A stretch of 64,000 nt of DNA from Clostridium thermarum (lineage in GTDB: Bacteria > Bacillota > Clostridia > Clostridiales > Clostridiaceae). The position numbers and the translations under genes were made by a program. Location: NCBI RefSeq assembly GCF_006351925.1, contig NZ_CP040924.1, positions 1,882,001 to 1,946,000 of the forward strand, read 5' to 3'. A model generated the notes under the pieces. That model was not told the DNA's origin, searched no databases, and was given only the letters and a program-made list of their open reading frames with translations. Position 1 is the first letter of the stretch. Each line of letters begins with the position of its first letter. This document shows, piece by piece, positions 45,318-56,278 of the stretch.

Positions 45318-46568
45318 CTAATATAAAGTCCCGATATCCTTTCTATAGTAAATACCTTCAAAGCTAAAACACTGAAGATTTTTATAGGACTTTTCAATTG
45401 CGCTTGTCAAGTTGTCCCCTGTGCATGTGACAGCAAAAACTCTACCACCCGAAGTATACATTTTTCCGTCCTTTTCCCGTATGCCTGCTGCAAAAAATTT
45501 ACCTTCATATATTTCACCGGCAGATATAAGTAAATCCGTTTTGTAGCTACCTGGATAACCGGGTGAGGCTGCTACTACACAACAGCTATGTTGGTTCTTC
45601 CATCGGATTTTATAATCATTCAAAGTCTTATTTATGGCTGCATTAATAAGGTCCAGAAAGTCACTTTCCATTAGGGGAAGTACTGCCTGGGTTTCAGGGT
45701 CACCCATTCTTACATTGTATTCTAAGTTATAGACACCACTTTTGGTTATCATTATTCCAAAGAAAATAATGCCTGTATAGTCTAGTGCTTCCCTTTTAAT
45801 ACCTCTTAGAGTAGGCAGCATAATATCTTCTTCAAAGGCCCTCAACACTTCTTGACTGCAGTAGGGATTTGGGGCAATTGCACCCATTCCCCCTGTGTTT
45901 GGTCCCTGGTTTCCATCGTATATTTGCTTGTGGTCTTTAGCAGATATAAACGGAATAATAGTGTTTCCATCAGTGATACATAGGATAGAGGCTTCAACGC
46001 CTTCAAGGAATTCCTCCATAATTATTTTTTTGCCGGAACCCTTGAATATATCCTTCAACATGAAGTCTTCCAGTACCTTTTGAGCCTCATCTTTATTACA
46101 GCATATTACTACCCCTTTACCTGCAGCCAAACCATCAGCTTTTATAACTATAGGATACTCACAATGTGCTAAGTGCTCTTCAGCACTATTCAAATCATAA
46201 AACACTTCATAGGCAGCGGTCTTTACGCCGTATTTTTTCATAAAGTTTTTAGCATAGATTTTGCTGCCCTCAAGCTTAGCTGCTTCCCTGGAAGGACCAA
46301 AGATTTTCAAACCTGCTGCTTTAAATTCATCTACGATACCCTTGGTGAGAGGCTCTTCCGGTCCAACTATGGTTAAGTCAATATTCTCTTTCAGAGCAAA
46401 ATGCTTTAAGTCCTCTTTGGAGGAAAGTGGTATATTGATGCATTTATTTTCAAAGTGGGTGCCGCCATTACCGGGGGCGCAATAAACTGTACTGACCTTA
46501 TAACTTTCACTCACTTTCCATGCTATTGCATGCTCCCTGCCGCCGGATCCTACAACTAAAACCTTCAT
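45318..46568 (-). CDS. purD: Phosphoribosylamine-glycine ligase (GAR synthetase)
   Basis: PurD joins glycine to phosphoribosylamine with ATP. The 416-residue ATP-grasp protein has VLVVGSGGREHAIAWK at the start, GPEEPLTKGIVDEF, IKADGLAAGKGVVIC, DHKQIYDGNQGPNTGGMGAI and EYNVRMGDPETQAVLP. AGGGGTGG precedes the ATG. It is the last gene of the pur operon, after purH by 13 bases. Confidence 0.97.
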   Translation of the reverse strand: MKVLVVGSGGREHAIAWKVSESYKVSTVYCAPGNGGTHFENKCINIPLSSKEDLKHFALKENIDLTIVGPEEPLTKGIVDEFKAAGLKIFGPSREAAKLEGSKIYAKNFMKKYGVKTAAYEVFYDLNSAEEHLAHCEYPIVIKADGLAAGKGVVICCNKDEAQKVLEDFMLKDIFKGSGKKIIMEEFLEGVEASILCITDGNTIIPFISAKDHKQIYDGNQGPNTGGMGAIAPNPYCSQEVLRAFEEDIMLPTLRGIKREALDYTGIIFFGIMITKSGVYNLEYNVRMGDPETQAVLPLMESDFLDLINAAINKTLNDYKIRWKNQHSCCVVAASPGYPGSYKTDLLISAGEIYEGKFFAAGIREKDGKMYTSGGRVFAVTCTGDNLTSAIEKSYKNLQCFSFEGIYYRKDIGTLY

Positions 46569-46581
46569 TTGGCCACCCCTC

Positions 46582-48084
46582 TTAATGTTTAAAGTGTCTT
46601 ATACCGGTGAACACCATAGCCATATTATGTTTATTACAAGCTTCTATGGAATCTTTATCTCTGATTGAACCACCGGGTTGAATTATGGCCTTTACACCAT
46701 ACTTAGCAGCCTCTTCCACTACATCATTAAAGGGGAAAAAGGCATCAGAAGCTAAAACTGTTCCATCTTTTGCTCTGTCTAAGGCTTGGGCTGCTGCCCA
46801 TATCCTATTAACTTGTCCTCCACCTATGCCCACAGCCATTTTATTTTTAACCACGACTATGGCATTGGATTTTACATATTTGACAACCTTCATGCCGAAG
46901 ATAAGGTCCTCCATATCATTCTCTTCTGGAGCCTTTTCCGTAACAACAGTAAGGCTGTCAATTAATTTCTTGTCTTCTTGTTGAACAAGAAGGCCGCCGT
47001 CTATTGAAACCATGTACTGTTCATCACTTGGGGGAACAGCACATTTTATAACTCTCAAGTTCTTTTTAGTCCTTAATACTTCCAGGGCGGCTTCATCGTA
47101 ATCCGGAGCTGCAACCACTTCCAGGAAGGTCTTTACCATTTCCTCAGCAGTGATCTTGTCTATTTTTCTATTTACAGCAACTATGCCACCAAATATAGAT
47201 GTTGGATCACATTCATAGGCCTTTATATAGGCATCAGCAACTGTGTCCCCTATTGCTACACCACAGGGGCTATTATGCTTAAGTCCACAACAAGCTATTT
47301 CATCAAATTCACAAACAACCCTCCAAGCAACATCTAAATCCTTTAAGTTATTGTAGGAAAGCTCTTTACCGTTTAAAACATCAAAGTTCTTCATGGCACC
47401 ATTTCTAGTAGTGGAAGTATAATAGGCCGCTGTTTGATGTGGATTTTCACCGTATCTCAAGTCCATAGCCTTTCTGTAGGAAATAGTATAGTATTCTGGA
47501 TAAGGTTCATTATCCAGTAAAAAGCTGCTGATTGAAGCATCGTAAGCAGATGTTAAATTGAAAACTTTTCCCGCTAGTCTTTTTCTGGTTTCAAAAGATA
47601 CATCCCCATTAGATTCAATCTCCTCCATTATGGGAGCATAGTCCTTAACATCACTGATCACCACAACATCTTTGAAGTTCTTTGCAGAGGAACGTAGCAT
47701 AGTTGGGCCTCCGATGTCGATGAATTCTATCTTTTCTTCAAAGGCTATGTCGCTAGTAACTTTGTCAAAGAAGGGATATAAGTTTACTACCACCATGTCT
47801 ATGGTTGATATATTTTTAGCAGCCAATGCCTCCATATGTTCAGAATTTTCTCTCAACGCCAATATTCCTCCGTGGATTTTGGGATGTAAGGTTTTTACCC
47901 TGCCATCTAACATTTCTGGAAAACCCGTTATCTCACTAACCTCTGTAACCGGCAGGTTGTTATCCTTTAAAAACCTGTATGTTCCACCGGTAGAAATGAT
48001 TTCTACATCCTTGTCAACCAGGAAGGAACATAGTTCCAATAGACCTTCTTTATTATAAACACTTATTAATGCCCTATTAATCAT
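46582..48084 (-). CDS. purH: Bifunctional AICAR formyltransferase/IMP cyclohydrolase
   Basis: PurH catalyses the last two steps to IMP. The 500-residue protein has the N-terminal MGS-like cyclohydrolase domain ([40 protein letters not shown]) and the formyltransferase domain ([60 protein letters not shown]). Length is normal. It lies 11 bases after purN. Confidence 0.97.
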   Translation of the reverse strand: MINRALISVYNKEGLLELCSFLVDKDVEIISTGGTYRFLKDNNLPVTEVSEITGFPEMLDGRVKTLHPKIHGGILALRENSEHMEALAAKNISTIDMVVVNLYPFFDKVTSDIAFEEKIEFIDIGGPTMLRSSAKNFKDVVVISDVKDYAPIMEEIESNGDVSFETRKRLAGKVFNLTSAYDASISSFLLDNEPYPEYYTISYRKAMDLRYGENPHQTAAYYTSTTRNGAMKNFDVLNGKELSYNNLKDLDVAWRVVCEFDEIACCGLKHNSPCGVAIGDTVADAYIKAYECDPTSIFGGIVAVNRKIDKITAEEMVKTFLEVVAAPDYDEAALEVLRTKKNLRVIKCAVPPSDEQYMVSIDGGLLVQQEDKKLIDSLTVVTEKAPEENDMEDLIFGMKVVKYVKSNAIVVVKNKMAVGIGGGQVNRIWAAAQALDRAKDGTVLASDAFFPFNDVVEEAAKYGVKAIIQPGGSIRDKDSIEACNKHNMAMVFTGIRHFKH

Positions 48085-48095
48085 ACTAAACCCCC

Positions 48096-48704
48096 TTAAT
48101 CTATTATCTTTACTCTACCATCAATTATTTTTAACCTATCCTTACACAGCAAATCTAGTGCTTTCGGTAGAGCAATATGTTCCTGTTCCAGTACCCTTTT
48201 TTGAAGGGATAATGCATCATCTTCAAAATATACAGGAACGGTTTTTTGCAAAATAATTGGACCCGAATCGGTGCCTGCATCTACAAAGTGAACGGTGCAA
48301 CCGGAAACTTTTGCTCCGCATTGAATTACGCTTTCATGAACCTTAATGCCATACATTCCACTTCCGCAGAAACTTGGTATTAGCGAGGGATGAATATTAA
48401 TTATTTTATTCGTAAAAGCCACTAATATTTCTCCCCTCAAAATGGATAAGAAACCTGCAAGAACAATAATGTCCACTTTGTCCTTAATCAATTTTAAAAT
48501 TTCATCTGATAAAGCTGCCTTATAAACTTTCCTATCCACTACATAATTCTTTATTCCATTTAATTCTGCTCTTTTCAGCCCGTATACCCCAGGCCTATCA
48601 CTTATAACATAGTCAATGCTGTAGCTAGTATTCCTAGCGGGGCTGTCAATTAAAGCCTGTAGATTTGAACCACTGCCGGAAATAAGCACAGCTACTCTAT
48701 ACAA
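48096..48704 (-). CDS. purN: Phosphoribosylglycinamide formyltransferase
   Basis: PurN formylates GAR with 10-formyltetrahydrofolate. The 202-residue protein has [34 protein letters not shown] (catalytic Asn-x-His) and [18 protein letters not shown] (catalytic Asp). The start is a TTG at 48704 with GGAGGTGAAGG upstream; it overlaps purM by 13 bases, so the two are coupled. Confidence 0.95.
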   Translation of the reverse strand: MYRVAVLISGSGSNLQALIDSPARNTSYSIDYVISDRPGVYGLKRAELNGIKNYVVDRKVYKAALSDEILKLIKDKVDIIVLAGFLSILRGEILVAFTNKIINIHPSLIPSFCGSGMYGIKVHESVIQCGAKVSGCTVHFVDAGTDSGPIILQKTVPVYFEDDALSLQKRVLEQEHIALPKALDLLCKDRLKIIDGRVKIID

Positions 48705-49690
48705 ATACCTTCACCTCCGGCACGGACAACACCAATTTTATAAGCGGTTTCACCCATTGAGATTAAAGATCTGATAACAGCCTCCGCATCCTGCGGTGAT
48801 ACACACAACACAAAGCCTATTCCCATATTAAAGATATTGTACATGTGAGCTCTGTCTACACCAAGAGAGTTGATATATTCAAATATCTCTGGAAGTGGAT
48901 AAGACTTTGTATTGATTACAGCAGTAAAGTCTCCTTTGAACATTCTGGGGATGTTTTCTATAAAACCTCCTCCGGTAATGTGGGCCATCCCCTTTATTTT
49001 GAAATCCTTTATCAAGTCCAAAATTGGTTTCACATATATTTTAGTTGGTACCAATAGAACTTTTCCAATAGTTGTATTACCAAAGGGCATATTAAGATCA
49101 GGAATTATCTTTCTTATTAAAGAGTATCCATTGCTGTGAAGACCGGAAGAGGCAAGACCGATGAGCACATCACCGACCTCTATATCACTACCGTTTATTA
49201 TGGATTCTTTTTCAACAATTCCCGCTGCAAAACCTGCTATATCATATTCTCCGTGGGGGTAGAAACCGGGCATTTCTGCGGTTTCCCCACCAATTAGGGA
49301 GCAGCCTGCCTGAAGACAACCATCTGCTACGCCTTTAACTAGGGCTGCAGCCACATCCGCTTCCAGCTTACCGCAGGCTATATAATCCAAAAAGAATAAT
49401 GGCTTAGCGCCGTGGCATAATATATCATTTACACACATGGCTACGCAATCAATGCCTACGGTGTCATATTTTTTTAACCTAAAGGCTATATCAAGTTTTG
49501 TCCCGACGCCGTCGGTTCCGGACACTAACACAGGCTTTTTATAACCCTCCGGTAATTCCACCATACCTGCAAAGCTTCCAATACTATTTAGTACAAAGGG
49601 CAGCATGGTTTTCTCTGCATAGGCTTTTATCAGATTTACTGACCTGTAACCTTCTTCTATATTAACTCCGGAATCTTTATAAGTTATCAT
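48692..49690 (-). CDS. purM: Phosphoribosylformylglycinamidine cyclo-ligase (AIR synthetase)
   Basis: PurM closes FGAM to AIR with ATP. The 332-residue protein has the family start YKDSGVNIEEGYRSVNLIK, LVSGTDGVGTKLDIAF, GIDCVAMCVNDILCHGAKPLFFLDYIA, GGETAEMPGFY and HITGGGFIENIPR. AAGGTAGG precedes the ATG; it lies eight bases after purF. Confidence 0.97.
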   Translation of the reverse strand: MITYKDSGVNIEEGYRSVNLIKAYAEKTMLPFVLNSIGSFAGMVELPEGYKKPVLVSGTDGVGTKLDIAFRLKKYDTVGIDCVAMCVNDILCHGAKPLFFLDYIACGKLEADVAAALVKGVADGCLQAGCSLIGGETAEMPGFYPHGEYDIAGFAAGIVEKESIINGSDIEVGDVLIGLASSGLHSNGYSLIRKIIPDLNMPFGNTTIGKVLLVPTKIYVKPILDLIKDFKIKGMAHITGGGFIENIPRMFKGDFTAVINTKSYPLPEIFEYINSLGVDRAHMYNIFNMGIGFVLCVSPQDAEAVIRSLISMGETAYKIGVVRAGGEGICIE

Positions 49691-49698
49691 ATAAATAC

Positions 49699-51105
49699 CT
49701 ACCTTTCCAATCTTTCCTTCACCGACTCCATAGGTGTTGCTATAGGGTACTCTCCGTTAAAGCAGCCCAGACAGAAATCATTATTACTGGCGAAGCTTTT
49801 TAATAAGCCTTTGATACTTATATAGCCAAGCGTATCAGCCCCTATTTCCTGTCTAATCTTTTCTATTGTAGAATTGGCACCAATCAAATCCTTTCTATAG
49901 GGTGTATCAATTCCAAAATAGCAGGGGTATTTAACTACCGGTGAGGAAACCCTAAAATGTACCTCTAAAGCACCGGCTTTTCTAAGTAAATCAACCAAGC
50001 GTTTGCTGGTGGTTCCTCTCACAATTGAATCATCTATGAGTACTACTCTCTTCCCTTTAACATTGACTTTTAAGGGATTGAGCTTTACAGCTACAGCCTT
50101 TTCTCTTAGGTCTTGGGAAGGTGAAATAAAGGTACGGCCAACATATCTGTTCTTAACAAAACCCATACTAAAGGGGATCCCTGAGGCTTCAGCATAGCCT
50201 GAAGCGGCAGCTATACCTGAATCCGGCACTCCTACAACTATATCCGCCTCTATAGGACATTCCTCATAAAGGATTTTACCTGCTTTAACTCTGGAACCAT
50301 ATACATCAATTCCGTCAATGACACTGTCAGGTCTTGCGAAATATATATACTCAAAGGCACAGGTAGCACATCTGGTCCTCTCTCCTGGATGTAAGGACTT
50401 TAGCTCGTTAGCATCAATAATTACAATTTCTCCGGGATTCACATCTCGTATAAACTCTGCGCCGACAGCGTCCAGTGCGCAACTTTCTGAACATAAGACG
50501 TAGCTGCTGCCAACCTTGCCTATACAGAGGGGACGGATTCCATTGGGATCTCTTACGCCAATAAGTTTGTCCTCTGTGAGTATTACCATGGCAAAGGAAC
50601 CCTTTATTGTTTGGACTGCGTCAAAAACCGCTTTTTCAATTCCTTTACTTGCTGCTCTTGCAATGAGATTCAGAACAACTTCCGTGTCTACGGCAGTTTG
50701 AAATATAACGCCGGCATCCTCTAAGAGCTCTCTTATTACATCGGCGTTCACAAGATTCCCGTTATGGGCAATCGCTATTGAACCAAGCTTATATTGTGAA
50801 AGCAGCGGTTGTGCATTTGCTGCATTACTGGAGCCGGTAGTGGAATACCTGACATGGCCTATAGCGGATATTCCCTTCAGTTTCCTTAAAGTTTCTTCAT
50901 CAAAGATATCACAAACCAATCCCATTGCCTTATGGCAGTCTAACTTTTCACCATCTGAAACTACAATTCCGGCACTCTCTTGTCCACGATGCTGGAGTGC
51001 ATATAAACCATAGTAGGTCAATGTAGCCACATCTATATTATCAGTGGAGTAAATCCCAAAAACTCCGCATTCCTCCTTGAGCTTGTCATCATTTATACCC
51101 AACAT
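49699..51105 (-). CDS. purF: Amidophosphoribosyltransferase
   Basis: PurF makes phosphoribosylamine from PRPP and glutamine, the first committed purine step. The 468-residue protein has a 12-residue propeptide before the nucleophile Cys13 (KEECGVFGIY), the glutaminase domain (HVRYSTTGSSNAANAQP, AHNGNLVN) and the PRPP-binding VVLIDDSIVRGTTSKRL. Cysteines in TRCATCAF, KYPCYFGI and FCLGCFNG fit the 4Fe-4S-containing Bacillus type, which is oxygen-sensitive. It lies 15 bases after purC. Confidence 0.97.
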   Translation of the reverse strand: MLGINDDKLKEECGVFGIYSTDNIDVATLTYYGLYALQHRGQESAGIVVSDGEKLDCHKAMGLVCDIFDEETLRKLKGISAIGHVRYSTTGSSNAANAQPLLSQYKLGSIAIAHNGNLVNADVIRELLEDAGVIFQTAVDTEVVLNLIARAASKGIEKAVFDAVQTIKGSFAMVILTEDKLIGVRDPNGIRPLCIGKVGSSYVLCSESCALDAVGAEFIRDVNPGEIVIIDANELKSLHPGERTRCATCAFEYIYFARPDSVIDGIDVYGSRVKAGKILYEECPIEADIVVGVPDSGIAAASGYAEASGIPFSMGFVKNRYVGRTFISPSQDLREKAVAVKLNPLKVNVKGKRVVLIDDSIVRGTTSKRLVDLLRKAGALEVHFRVSSPVVKYPCYFGIDTPYRKDLIGANSTIEKIRQEIGADTLGYISIKGLLKSFASNNDFCLGCFNGEYPIATPMESVKERLER

Positions 51106-51120
51106 GCCTTACTCCTCTCA

Positions 51121-51831
51121 CTAATTTGCATTTGAAATTCTGTTTAATATCTCCTTATAGGCCTCTTCCACATTGCCCATATCTCTGCGGAATCTGTCCT
51201 TATCTAATTTTTCATTGGTTACTGTATCCCAAAACCTGCAGGTATCCGGGGAGATTTCATCTGCCAAAATTATTTCGTTCTTATATCTCCCAAATTCTAA
51301 TTTAAAATCAATCAATTTAATGCCGAGACCATTAAAGAAGTCCTTAAGAATGTTGTTTACCTTTTCTGTTATGGCATAGATATTATTGAGTTCTTCAAAA
51401 GTAGTTAAGCCTATGGCTACTGCCTGGTGATCATTTATAAGGGGATCCCCAAGATCATCGTTTTTATAACAGATTTCATAAACTGTTGTTTTGAGTTCAT
51501 AACCTTCATTTAAGCCAAGGCGTTTTGCCATACTGCCTGCAGCTACATTTCTTACTATAACTTCAAGTGGTACAATTTCTACTTTCTTGCAAAGTTGCTC
51601 TCTGTCACTTATTTTCTTTAAAAAATGCGTATTAATCCCATTCTTTTCAAGCAGTCCAAAAAGCATTGAAGAAATGTGGTTGTTCATCACACCCTTATCT
51701 CCGATTTGTCCCTTTTTTTCTCCATTAAAGGCAGTGGCGTCATCCTTGTAATAAACAATAACCTCATCCTCAACAGCTGTAGCAAAAATTCTCTTTGCCT
51801 TTCCCTCATAAAGCATTTCTTTTTTATCCAT
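51121..51831 (-). CDS. purC: SAICAR synthase
   Basis: PurC joins CAIR and aspartate. The 236-residue protein has the usual start [38 protein letters not shown], and [14 protein letters not shown]. The ATG overlaps the purE stop as TAATG. The length is typical for the bacterial stand-alone enzyme. Confidence 0.97.
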   Translation of the reverse strand: MDKKEMLYEGKAKRIFATAVEDEVIVYYKDDATAFNGEKKGQIGDKGVMNNHISSMLFGLLEKNGINTHFLKKISDREQLCKKVEIVPLEVIVRNVAAGSMAKRLGLNEGYELKTTVYEICYKNDDLGDPLINDHQAVAIGLTTFEELNNIYAITEKVNNILKDFFNGLGIKLIDFKLEFGRYKNEIILADEISPDTCRFWDTVTNEKLDKDRFRRDMGNVEEAYKEILNRISNAN

Positions 51832-52310
51832 TATAGATCTACCCCCTGATTGTTTTCATTTATGAAATTTTCTTTCATAACTACTCTGTAATTTTTTACT
51901 CTAATAGCCAGGTCTTCATCCTTTAGTGCCAGCATTTGTACAGCCAAAATTCCTGCATTATAGCTGTTGTTAATTCCTACAGTGGCAACAGGAATGGATT
52001 TTGGCATCTGCACTATTGAAAGCAGTGAGTCTAATCCGTTCATTGCTGCGTTAATAGGTACGCCTATAACAGGCTTGGTAGTATGGGAGGCTATAACCCC
52101 AGGAAGATGGGCAGCCAAACCGGCTCCGGCTATAATACATTGGCAGCCGTCACTCTCAATTTCTTCAAGTACCTCCATTAATTTTTCCGGTACCCGGTGG
52201 GCAGAAAGTATAAAGGCCTTATAAGTAATGCCAAACTCTTTTAAGGCATCTGCAGCACCTTTCATTACCTCCTTGTCCGATTTGCTTCCAAAAATGATTG
52301 CTACTTGCAT
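51831..52310 (-). CDS. purE: 5-(Carboxyamino)imidazole ribonucleotide mutase / AIR carboxylase PurE
   Basis: The 159-residue PurE has [43 protein letters not shown] and [27 protein letters not shown]. Class I PurE, which needs PurK, usually has an AIGKAGAxNAG-type segment there; GINNSYNAG and the lack of purK in the operon suggest a class II enzyme that carboxylates AIR with CO2. That class call is inference. I start at ATG 52310, after GGGGGAC; a start at 52403 would run back into purL. Confidence 0.9.
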   Translation of the reverse strand: MQVAIIFGSKSDKEVMKGAADALKEFGITYKAFILSAHRVPEKLMEVLEEIESDGCQCIIAGAGLAAHLPGVIASHTTKPVIGVPINAAMNGLDSLLSIVQMPKSIPVATVGINNSYNAGILAVQMLALKDEDLAIRVKNYRVVMKENFINENNQGVDL

Positions 52311-52323
52311 ATTTGTCCCCCTT

Positions 52324-55300
52324 TTATTTAAAGTATTTAATACCGGATTCAAAGATCTTCTGATCCATGTTTCCGGGAATATTCTTATATAGATTTTTTC
52401 CAATACGTTCGCTGTGGGCCATTTTTCCTAGAATTCTTCCATCAGCACTGGTTATACCTTCTACAGCGTACATTGAACCGTTAGGATTGTATGGCATAGT
52501 ACTTACTGCATTGCCCTGTAAATCAACATATTGAGTTGCAATTTGACCATTCTGAAATAATTTTTCTATGAGCGCCTCCTGTGCCACAAACCTTCCTTCT
52601 CCATGAGAAACCGGTACTGTATGAATGTCTCCCACTTTTACAGAGCTGAACCAAGGAGAAAGATTTGATACTACCTTGGTATTAACCATACAGGAAACAT
52701 GTCTGCCGATGGTATTATAAGTAAGTGTTGGACAGTCTTTGTCAATTTCTCTTATTTCACCATAGGGAAGAAGGCCTAGCTTTATTAATACTTGAAAGCC
52801 ATTGCATATTCCAAGAATTAACCCATCTCTATTTTGCAGAAAGTCCATCACTGCCTCTTTTAGTATGGGGTTTCTGAATACGTTGGCTATAAATTTACCT
52901 GAACCATCAGGCTCATCTCCTGCACTAAAGCCTCCGGGAAACATCAGTATATTAGAATTCTTTATTTCCTGCTCTATAATTCTTACAGAGTCATATATAT
53001 CACTTGATGTCAGGTTTCTGAACACTTGAATTAAAGCTTTTCCACCGGCCTTTTCAAAGGCTCTGGCAGAATCATATTCACAGTTTGTACCCGGAAATAC
53101 AGGAATAAAGACCTTAGGTTTTGCACCACCTATATTGAAGTTACAACTTTTCACCTTTGAAGTATTGAATAATCTTTCCGCGTATACTACAGGCTTAACT
53201 TCAACGGTTGTTGGAAAAATCTTATCTAGGGGGTCTATCCATTTTTTAAGAATAGCGTCCAGTGCAATAATAGTACTGCCTATTTGTATACTTTCAGTTT
53301 CTACTGTGTAACCTAATAAATCATAATTCAAACCTTTTAAAGTTGTAACTTCATCAAAGTCCTTCTCCACCTCTAAGATAAAGGAGCCGTATTTTAAGGA
53401 AAATAGATTGTGGTTTTCAGCCTTGTTGTCAAACCTAAAGCCTATCTTATTACCTATGGTCATTTTGGTAATAGCTTCGCAGATTCCACCGGATTTAACA
53501 GTGGAACAGGCTTTTAGCTTTCCGCATTTGATTAGGTTTGTTACCGCTGATAGGTTTCTTTTTAGGTCTTCAAAATCCGGCAAGTAGTTGTCATCTATTC
53601 TTGTTTCTATAAGAAATACTTTTGAGTTTGCACTTTTAAATTCTGAAGAAACTATGCGGCTGCAGTTTTCAATTACATCAACTGCAAAAGCAACTAGTGT
53701 AGGAGGCACATCCAAGTCATTAAAGCTGCCTGACATGCTGTCCTTACCCCCGATAGCGGCAATTTCCAATCTCTTCTGCGCAAAATAGGCTCCCAAAAGT
53801 GCGGCGAAAGGCTTCCCCCATCTTTCCGGATTGCTCCCCAATCTTTCAAAGTATTCTTGCAGAGTTAGCTTTACTCTATGGTAGTCTCCGCCCACGGCCA
53901 CCACTTTTGACACTGCTTCAACAATAGCATAGACCGCGCCGTGGAAAGGACTTATTTCAGAGATTCTTGGATTGAAGCCATAGGACATTATTGAGGCTGT
54001 ATCAGTGTTACCTTTGAGGACCGGTAATTTACAAACCATAGCCTCAATCGGTGTAAGTTGATATTTCCCACCTAAGGGCATTAAAACTGTACCTGCTCCT
54101 ATAGTACTGTCAAATCTTTCAATTAATCCCTTTTGGCTGCAGACATTGAGATCAGAAATTTTGTCCAGCCACATATCTTCAAGGGTTAAATCCATGCTAT
54201 TTTCTTCAAAGAGTTCTCCTAAATCCTTAGGAGACTTAACTATAACTGTAGTATAAGTTTTGGCACCATTGGTGTTAAGAAATTCCCTGGATAGATTGAC
54301 AATTATATTTCCTTTCCATTTCATAATTAATCTGCTATCATCGGTGACTTCCGCTACTACCGTAGCTTCCACATTTTCTTTCTGGGCTAAGCTAATGAAG
54401 GTATCTACATTTTCAGGGCTCACAACTACAGCCATACGCTCTTGTGATTCGGATATAGCCAGCTCAGTGCCGTCTAAGCCTTCATATTTTCTAGGTATAT
54501 TGTCCAAATCTATTAGAAGACCATCCGCTAATTCTCCTATTGCCACGGATACACCACCGGCACCAAAGTCATTACATCTCTTTATCAATGTGGTAACTTC
54601 CCTGTTCCTAAATAATCTCTGAAGTTTCCTTTCTATGGGGGGATTTCCCTTTTGCACCTCTGCTCCGCAGATTTCAATGGATTCTTCAGTATGTTTTTTT
54701 GAAGATCCGGTGGCACCGCCACAGCCATCCCGGCCGGTTCTACCTCCAAGTAGGATAACTTTATCTCCTGCCACAGGAGTCAGTCTTATAACATTTGCTG
54801 CCGGTGCGGCGCCAATTACAGCGCCGATTTCCATTCTTTTAGTTACATAGCCACCATGGTATAGCTCAGAAACAAGACCTGTAGACAAACCGATTTGATT
54901 ACCATAGGAGCTGTATCCATGAGCTGCTTCAGTAGTAATTTTCCTTTGAGACAGCTTACCAGGAAGAGTATCCTTTAGGGCAGTCCTTGGATCACCACTA
55001 CCGGTCACTCGCATAGCCTGATAGACGTAAGACCTACCTGAAAGCGGGTCTCTAATGGCACCTCCCAAACAGGTAGCAGCACCGCCAAAGGGTTCAATTT
55101 CTGTGGGATGATTGTGGGTTTCGTTCTTAAACATAACTAGCCAGTCCTCTTTTACACCATCGACTTCCACTGGAACTTTGATGCTGCAGGCATTTATTTC
55201 ATCGGATTCATCAAGATTTTGTAGTTTACCGGCGTGCTTAAGCTCCTTCATTGCCATAAGGGCGATATCCATCAAAGTAATAGCTTTGTTGTTAGGTCCA

Positions 55301-56094
55301 TATACTACTTCCCTGCCCTGACAGTATTCTCTGAAAGCAGAGGCTATTGGTAAGGTATAATTTCCACCCTCTATGTCCACATGGTTGATTTCTGTCAAAA
55401 ATGTGGTGTGCCTGCAGTGGTCGGACCAGTAGGTATCCAGTACTTTGATTTCTGTTATGGTAGGATTACGTTTTTCTGAGTATTTAAAGTAAGTGTGGCA
55501 GGCTCTAAGATCGTCCAAAGACATTGCAAGGCTTAATCTTTTATGAAGTTCCTGTATTCCATTTTCATCAAAATCAATAAAGCCAGTAATAATTTCTACA
55601 GATGAGGGAGTGTCAAAAATTTCTTCTAGGGTATCATATTTATCTAAACTAGCCTCTCTGGTATCAACTGGATTAATATAATAGTGTTTTATTTTTTGTA
55701 TATCAGATGGAGCTAAGCTGCCTTTTAAGACAAGTACTTTTGAACTTCTTACAATTGGACGTTTTTTAAAGATAAGCTGAAGGCATTCAACTGCAGAATC
55801 AGCTCTTTGGTCATATTGACCCGGCAAATATTCTACAGCAAAGACATACTCATTTTCATGGACGGGAAAGTTTTCCTTGTAAACTAGATCAATGGTTTCT
55901 TCTGAAAAGATTGTTTTTATAGAAGTGGCTAATTCTGTTTCGTTAATACCGGAGATATCATATCTATTAATAATCCGTACGTATTCCAATGTGGACAAAT
56001 CCAGGTTAATCTTAAAATCTTTTAAGAGATGCTGGCCTTCCACATTATACTCCTGTTTCTTTTCCACAAATATACGATAAACCTTCTGTTCCAT
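52324..56094 (-). CDS. purL: Phosphoribosylformylglycinamidine synthase, single-chain
   Basis: PurL converts FGAR to FGAM using glutamine. The 1256-residue protein combines all parts in one chain: an N-terminal PurS-like region (about 1-150), the two halves of the ATPase domain (NETHNHPTEIEPFGGAATCLGG, LLGGRTGRDGCGGATG, IGGKDSMSGSF) and a C-terminal glutaminase with PGGFSAGDEPDGSG, LGICNGFQVL (Cys) and a VPVSHGEGRF segment (His-Gly-Glu). Many Firmicutes instead use separate PurS, PurQ and PurL; this long form is typical of clostridia. GGAGG precedes the ATG. It is the first gene of the riboswitch-controlled pur operon. Confidence 0.96.
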   Translation of the reverse strand: MEQKVYRIFVEKKQEYNVEGQHLLKDFKINLDLSTLEYVRIINRYDISGINETELATSIKTIFSEETIDLVYKENFPVHENEYVFAVEYLPGQYDQRADSAVECLQLIFKKRPIVRSSKVLVLKGSLAPSDIQKIKHYYINPVDTREASLDKYDTLEEIFDTPSSVEIITGFIDFDENGIQELHKRLSLAMSLDDLRACHTYFKYSEKRNPTITEIKVLDTYWSDHCRHTTFLTEINHVDIEGGNYTLPIASAFREYCQGREVVYGPNNKAITLMDIALMAMKELKHAGKLQNLDESDEINACSIKVPVEVDGVKEDWLVMFKNETHNHPTEIEPFGGAATCLGGAIRDPLSGRSYVYQAMRVTGSGDPRTALKDTLPGKLSQRKITTEAAHGYSSYGNQIGLSTGLVSELYHGGYVTKRMEIGAVIGAAPAANVIRLTPVAGDKVILLGGRTGRDGCGGATGSSKKHTEESIEICGAEVQKGNPPIERKLQRLFRNREVTTLIKRCNDFGAGGVSVAIGELADGLLIDLDNIPRKYEGLDGTELAISESQERMAVVVSPENVDTFISLAQKENVEATVVAEVTDDSRLIMKWKGNIIVNLSREFLNTNGAKTYTTVIVKSPKDLGELFEENSMDLTLEDMWLDKISDLNVCSQKGLIERFDSTIGAGTVLMPLGGKYQLTPIEAMVCKLPVLKGNTDTASIMSYGFNPRISEISPFHGAVYAIVEAVSKVVAVGGDYHRVKLTLQEYFERLGSNPERWGKPFAALLGAYFAQKRLEIAAIGGKDSMSGSFNDLDVPPTLVAFAVDVIENCSRIVSSEFKSANSKVFLIETRIDDNYLPDFEDLKRNLSAVTNLIKCGKLKACSTVKSGGICEAITKMTIGNKIGFRFDNKAENHNLFSLKYGSFILEVEKDFDEVTTLKGLNYDLLGYTVETESIQIGSTIIALDAILKKWIDPLDKIFPTTVEVKPVVYAERLFNTSKVKSCNFNIGGAKPKVFIPVFPGTNCEYDSARAFEKAGGKALIQVFRNLTSSDIYDSVRIIEQEIKNSNILMFPGGFSAGDEPDGSGKFIANVFRNPILKEAVMDFLQNRDGLILGICNGFQVLIKLGLLPYGEIREIDKDCPTLTYNTIGRHVSCMVNTKVVSNLSPWFSSVKVGDIHTVPVSHGEGRFVAQEALIEKLFQNGQIATQYVDLQGNAVSTMPYNPNGSMYAVEGITSADGRILGKMAHSERIGKNLYKNIPGNMDQKIFESGIKYFK

Positions 56095-56109
56095 TGTAAA
56101 ACCTCCTTG

Positions 56110-56146
56110 AAAAATAATAAACCGCAGTATGAGTAAATCCTGCGGT
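56110..56146 (-). terminator. Riboswitch expression-platform terminator of the pur operon
   Basis: On the minus strand, ACCGCAG (56146-56140), a 12-base loop and CTGCGGT (56127-56121) are followed by a T-rich tract. The loop bases 56128-56140 can pair with the 3' side of aptamer helix P1 (56183-56195) over 13 positions with two G-U pairs, which makes the antiterminator. Confidence 0.88.
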
Positions 56147-56186
56147 CGACAAAAAGAGGTATATACAAAAAAATATTACCTAGGAC

Positions 56187-56259
56187 TTACCCATAGCCAG
56201 ATTGTTTACGGCAAAACTGTAGAGACTCCTGAACCATATTATCAGGATTATATGGATAA
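56187..56259 (-). promoter_or_regulatory. Purine (guanine-type) riboswitch aptamer
   Basis: The minus strand reads like the Bacillus xpt guanine aptamer: P1 TTATCCATA/TATGGGTAA, TATAATCCTGATAATATGG for P2 and its loop, GTCTCTAC for J2/3, GCCGTAAAC for L3, then GGCTATG. The specificity base before TAT is C (GCTATG), which selects guanine over adenine. Ligand binding should stabilise P1, block the antiterminator and stop pur transcription. The base just before that C is G, where xpt has A. Confidence 0.92.
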
Positions 56260-56278
56260 ATTTATAAACTTTTATACT

